This document shows, piece by piece, positions 63,701-64,000 of a stretch of DNA of 64,000 bases. The translations under genes and the position numbers were made by a program. The notes under the pieces were generated by a model. The model was not told the origin of the DNA and did no database searches. It saw only the letters and a program-made list of their open reading frames with translations. The stretch is from the NCBI RefSeq assembly GCF_010093345.1, contig NZ_PDWT01000001.1, forward strand, positions 992,001 through 1,056,000. Direction: 5' to 3'. Origin of the DNA: Pseudoxanthomonas yeongjuensis (lineage in GTDB: Bacteria > Pseudomonadota > Gammaproteobacteria > Xanthomonadales > Xanthomonadaceae). Each line of letters opens with the position of its first letter. Position 1 is the first letter of the stretch.

Positions 63701-64000
63701 TAGCCAGAAGGCCTCGTCCAACCGGTACTGCGCGGTCTGCGGATGGGCGAATTCGGCGATGGCGTAATCGGTGAAATCCTCGGCCTGGAGCAGCGACGCA
63801 TCGGCCAGCCCGGCGTACCGCGCATACAGGGCGCCGAGCTCGCGCACGATCACCCACCAGGACCAGCCATCGCAGACGATATGGTGCGCACTGAGGATCA
63901 GCAGGCTTTCCTGTGGGCCCAACTGCAGCAGCTCCGCACGGAACAGGGCATCGAATTCGATGCGGAACGGGGTTTCCACCGAGTTCCTGAGCCGCGCCTC
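57800..64000 (-). CDS. Nonribosomal peptide synthetase, 5' end outside the window
   Basis: The visible 2066 residues encode C(partial)-A-T-C-A-T and the frame is open at base 64000. The first condensation motif HHIVCDG is at about 63886-63866, the second (HHAIWDG) at about 60678-60658. Adenylation motifs YTSGSTGRPKG (about 62455) and YTSGSTGKPKG (about 59240) are intact. The carrier motifs GGHSLL and GGHSML lie at about 61265 and 58018. Pocket residues read D-I-L-Q-L-G-L-V-W and D-I-L-Q-L-G-M-V-W; with the final Lys this is close to the glycine code DILQLGLIWK. There is no epimerase, reductase or thioesterase. The C-terminus is short and basic (FGGKRRRA). Confidence 0.95.
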   Translation of the reverse strand, partial: EARLRNSVETPFRIEFDALFRAELLQLGPQESLLILSAHHIVCDGWSWWVIVRELGALYARYAGLADASLLQAEDFTDYAIAEFAHPQTAQYRLDEAFWLSRFADEIPVLDLPTDRARPARRSFASARVDHVLDVELVAAIRRMGARRGASLFATLLAGFSGLLSRLSGQGTIVVGIPAAGQSSAGQTDLVGHCVNTLPLRFDLDPGQSFAKSVDDAQVVLLDALEHQRYTFGTLLKKLPIQRDPSRMPLVSVLFNIDQALESETTAFPGLELEFSDNPRSFDTFELFVNAAQVHGTLRLECQYNRDLFDDATVRRWLGAYESLLRAATLGIETSVASLPLVDAAARGELAALQPAPVPFPRERLMHEYLELQCDRAPDRIALRFGQEAMTYSQLESRANRIAHLLRAAGARRGALVGISIDRGIDMLASLLGILKTGAGYVPLDPQFPADRLAYMAEDAGLAALITERKYAARFDLDGRPVLAIDEMEAQIASAPDLRIGHDLDCALPESVAYVIYTSGSTGRPKGVQVQHSAVSNFLTGMQAQPGLGADDRLLAVTTLSFDIAVLELMLPLSVGAQVVLADRDTASDAIALARLLDESGATVMQATPSTWRLLLETGWSGGPGFSALCGGEALAPDLAAALLPRCGALWNLYGPTETTVWSTAAKVQAGADGRVSDIHIGRPIANTRIWILDAQGELCPRGVPGEICIGGQGVTLGYLARPELTADRFIADRHSDPDANVSGERPMLYRTGDRGRWRADGNIEHMGRMDFQVKVRGYRIELEEIDNNLATHPSVARVVTVARELRPGDVRLIAYVVAQPGSAIVESGLAAHLRGTLPEYMIPQHIVVLDAIPLLPNGKVDRKSLPAPQELQSAHAARREPRNGIEARIASIMADVLGVASVGMDEDFFAVGGHSLLGARLTTRISRELGVQLPLRALFDAPTVGRLADFIGDQVIATTTAHMPPPVVRQDNQETAPLSLMQQRLWVIEQMQPGQAAYNIQSAHRLRGPLDLIALDDAFKKVVKRQATLRTQLEPYGDAAIQRVHAKMEASLLPVEDLTRFDEKEREAEVMRRMEALTAEPMPLDQAPLFRARLFRLSAEDHMLFFMAHHAIWDGVSLNLFCEEMAELYATYSEGGLSTMPELKRSYCDFTAWHLQQLEEGSLRPQIDHWMRHLAGELEPLHLPEDFPRPAQATGKGGGEIMRIDAVLASALRQIGGRVDATLFMTLLAAYYVLLHRLTGQRDIIVGLPVRNHVSEDMDKVMGFFVNILPLRLQVDPELSFVETVAQVRKAVLDCFSNPDVPLEYLARELNVPRDPSRSPVYQALFSYQDIGERRTRWGDLRYEHVMLPQITATNDLSMWCFGDADGVVADMNYNADILSAESGAAIHRRFIELLEGFRHDPEVAIGDANALSEEDLDALARWNSTASEMPAQKTVHAMLAAQAEAAPERTAIRFNDERVSYAQLDARSTRIADALVARGVRAGDLVGVSLDRHPDLIASMIAVLKTGAAYVPLDPAYPGDRLQFMVEDARLAMVVAEADLATPLAMPRERVLLLDADAAEIDAAPAVVAGQQVDPAGYDSAAYVIYTSGSTGKPKGVQVPHGAVLNFLHSMRNEPGMDRDDRLLAVTTTSFDIAVLEIFLPLSLGAEIVLATRDVATDGYEIAALLERESITLMQATPATWRMLVESGWQGRAGFKALCGGEPLPADLAVQLLSRCTEVWNMYGPTETTVWSTCARVEAGAGGRAPDIHIGKPIANTTVWVLDPRGQVCPIGVSGEIYIGGDGVTLGYLDRPELTAERFVADDFVSRSAPSPSALPARLYRTGDRGRWRRDGVLEHQGRLDFQVKVRGHRIELGEIENTLIAQPEVSRAVVIAREDRPGDVRLVAYVVAQGDASLDEHALIAALRDALPHYMVPQHVVMLESIPLLPNGKVDRKSLPSPQPSIAAAIRSSGANSAESAASGSTLHDPRVDYLMTVWSELLGNPAGPDDNFFDLGGHSMLAVQMANRVMRDTGVRLRLLSLATQTLAQAAALLPEQSGSQSVGESTGNGLSRFFGRLFGGKRRRA

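Overview
The window comes from a high-GC gammaproteobacterium that is most likely a member of the Lysobacteraceae (Xanthomonadaceae), such as Lysobacter, Luteimonas or a relative. The evidence is the gene order (dcd-apbC-metG-rnfB; dapA-bamC opposite gcvR-bcp; panD-panC-panB-folK-pcnB), a TraB/GumN-family protein, a xanB-type GDP-mannose enzyme, and many palindromic elements bounded by GTAGGAG. Those elements look like the GTAG-type REP (SMAG) elements described in Stenotrophomonas. No tool or database was available, so family names rest on motifs read by eye.

Layout. Positions 1-33 kb are core chromosome. In order: a DUF885 lipoprotein; dcd and apbC; two DUF2147 paralogues; metG, a HAD phosphatase and rnfB; a leftward block (gumN-like, DUF1684, mutL, amiC, tsaE, nnrD) diverging from queG; pgi, panD, panC, panB, folK and pcnB; tRNA-Glu(CTC); fdxA; xanB; bamC-dapA diverging from gcvR-bcp; a PIN-PhoH protein; an XRE regulator with a SulP transporter; thiD; an alpha/beta hydrolase; and galE. 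Most convergent gene ends in this part are separated by one or more REP palindromes. One palindrome lies inside the metG reading frame.

Positions 34.4-57.8 kb hold a large exopolysaccharide (EPS) locus of the kind usually found with exosortase A. It contains a TviB-like UDP-HexNAc dehydrogenase, a UDP-uronate 4-epimerase, an export protein, a chain-length protein, a CpsD-like protein whose P-loop lacks its lysine, an outer-membrane beta-barrel, a deacetylase, four glycosyltransferases, two asparagine-synthase-like proteins (one without the glutaminase cysteine), a Wzy-like polymerase, a YdcF protein and a Wzx-like flippase. The rightward genes from the export protein to the polymerase are nearly all overlapping. 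No exosortase, PEP-CTERM protein or priming glycosyltransferase was seen in the window. A secreted protein of unknown function (54.4-56.1 kb) follows, then two exosortase-A-type accessory hydrolases.

From 57.8 kb to the right edge runs a nonribosomal peptide synthetase, C-A-T-C-A-T in what is visible. Both adenylation pockets read close to the glycine code. The gene has no thioesterase and continues beyond base 64000. An NRPS directly upstream of the EPS accessory hydrolases, next to genes for uronic-acid sugars and their amidation, suggests a glycyl- or amide-decorated polysaccharide or a linked small peptide. This is inference and is the main candidate for an undescribed system in the window.
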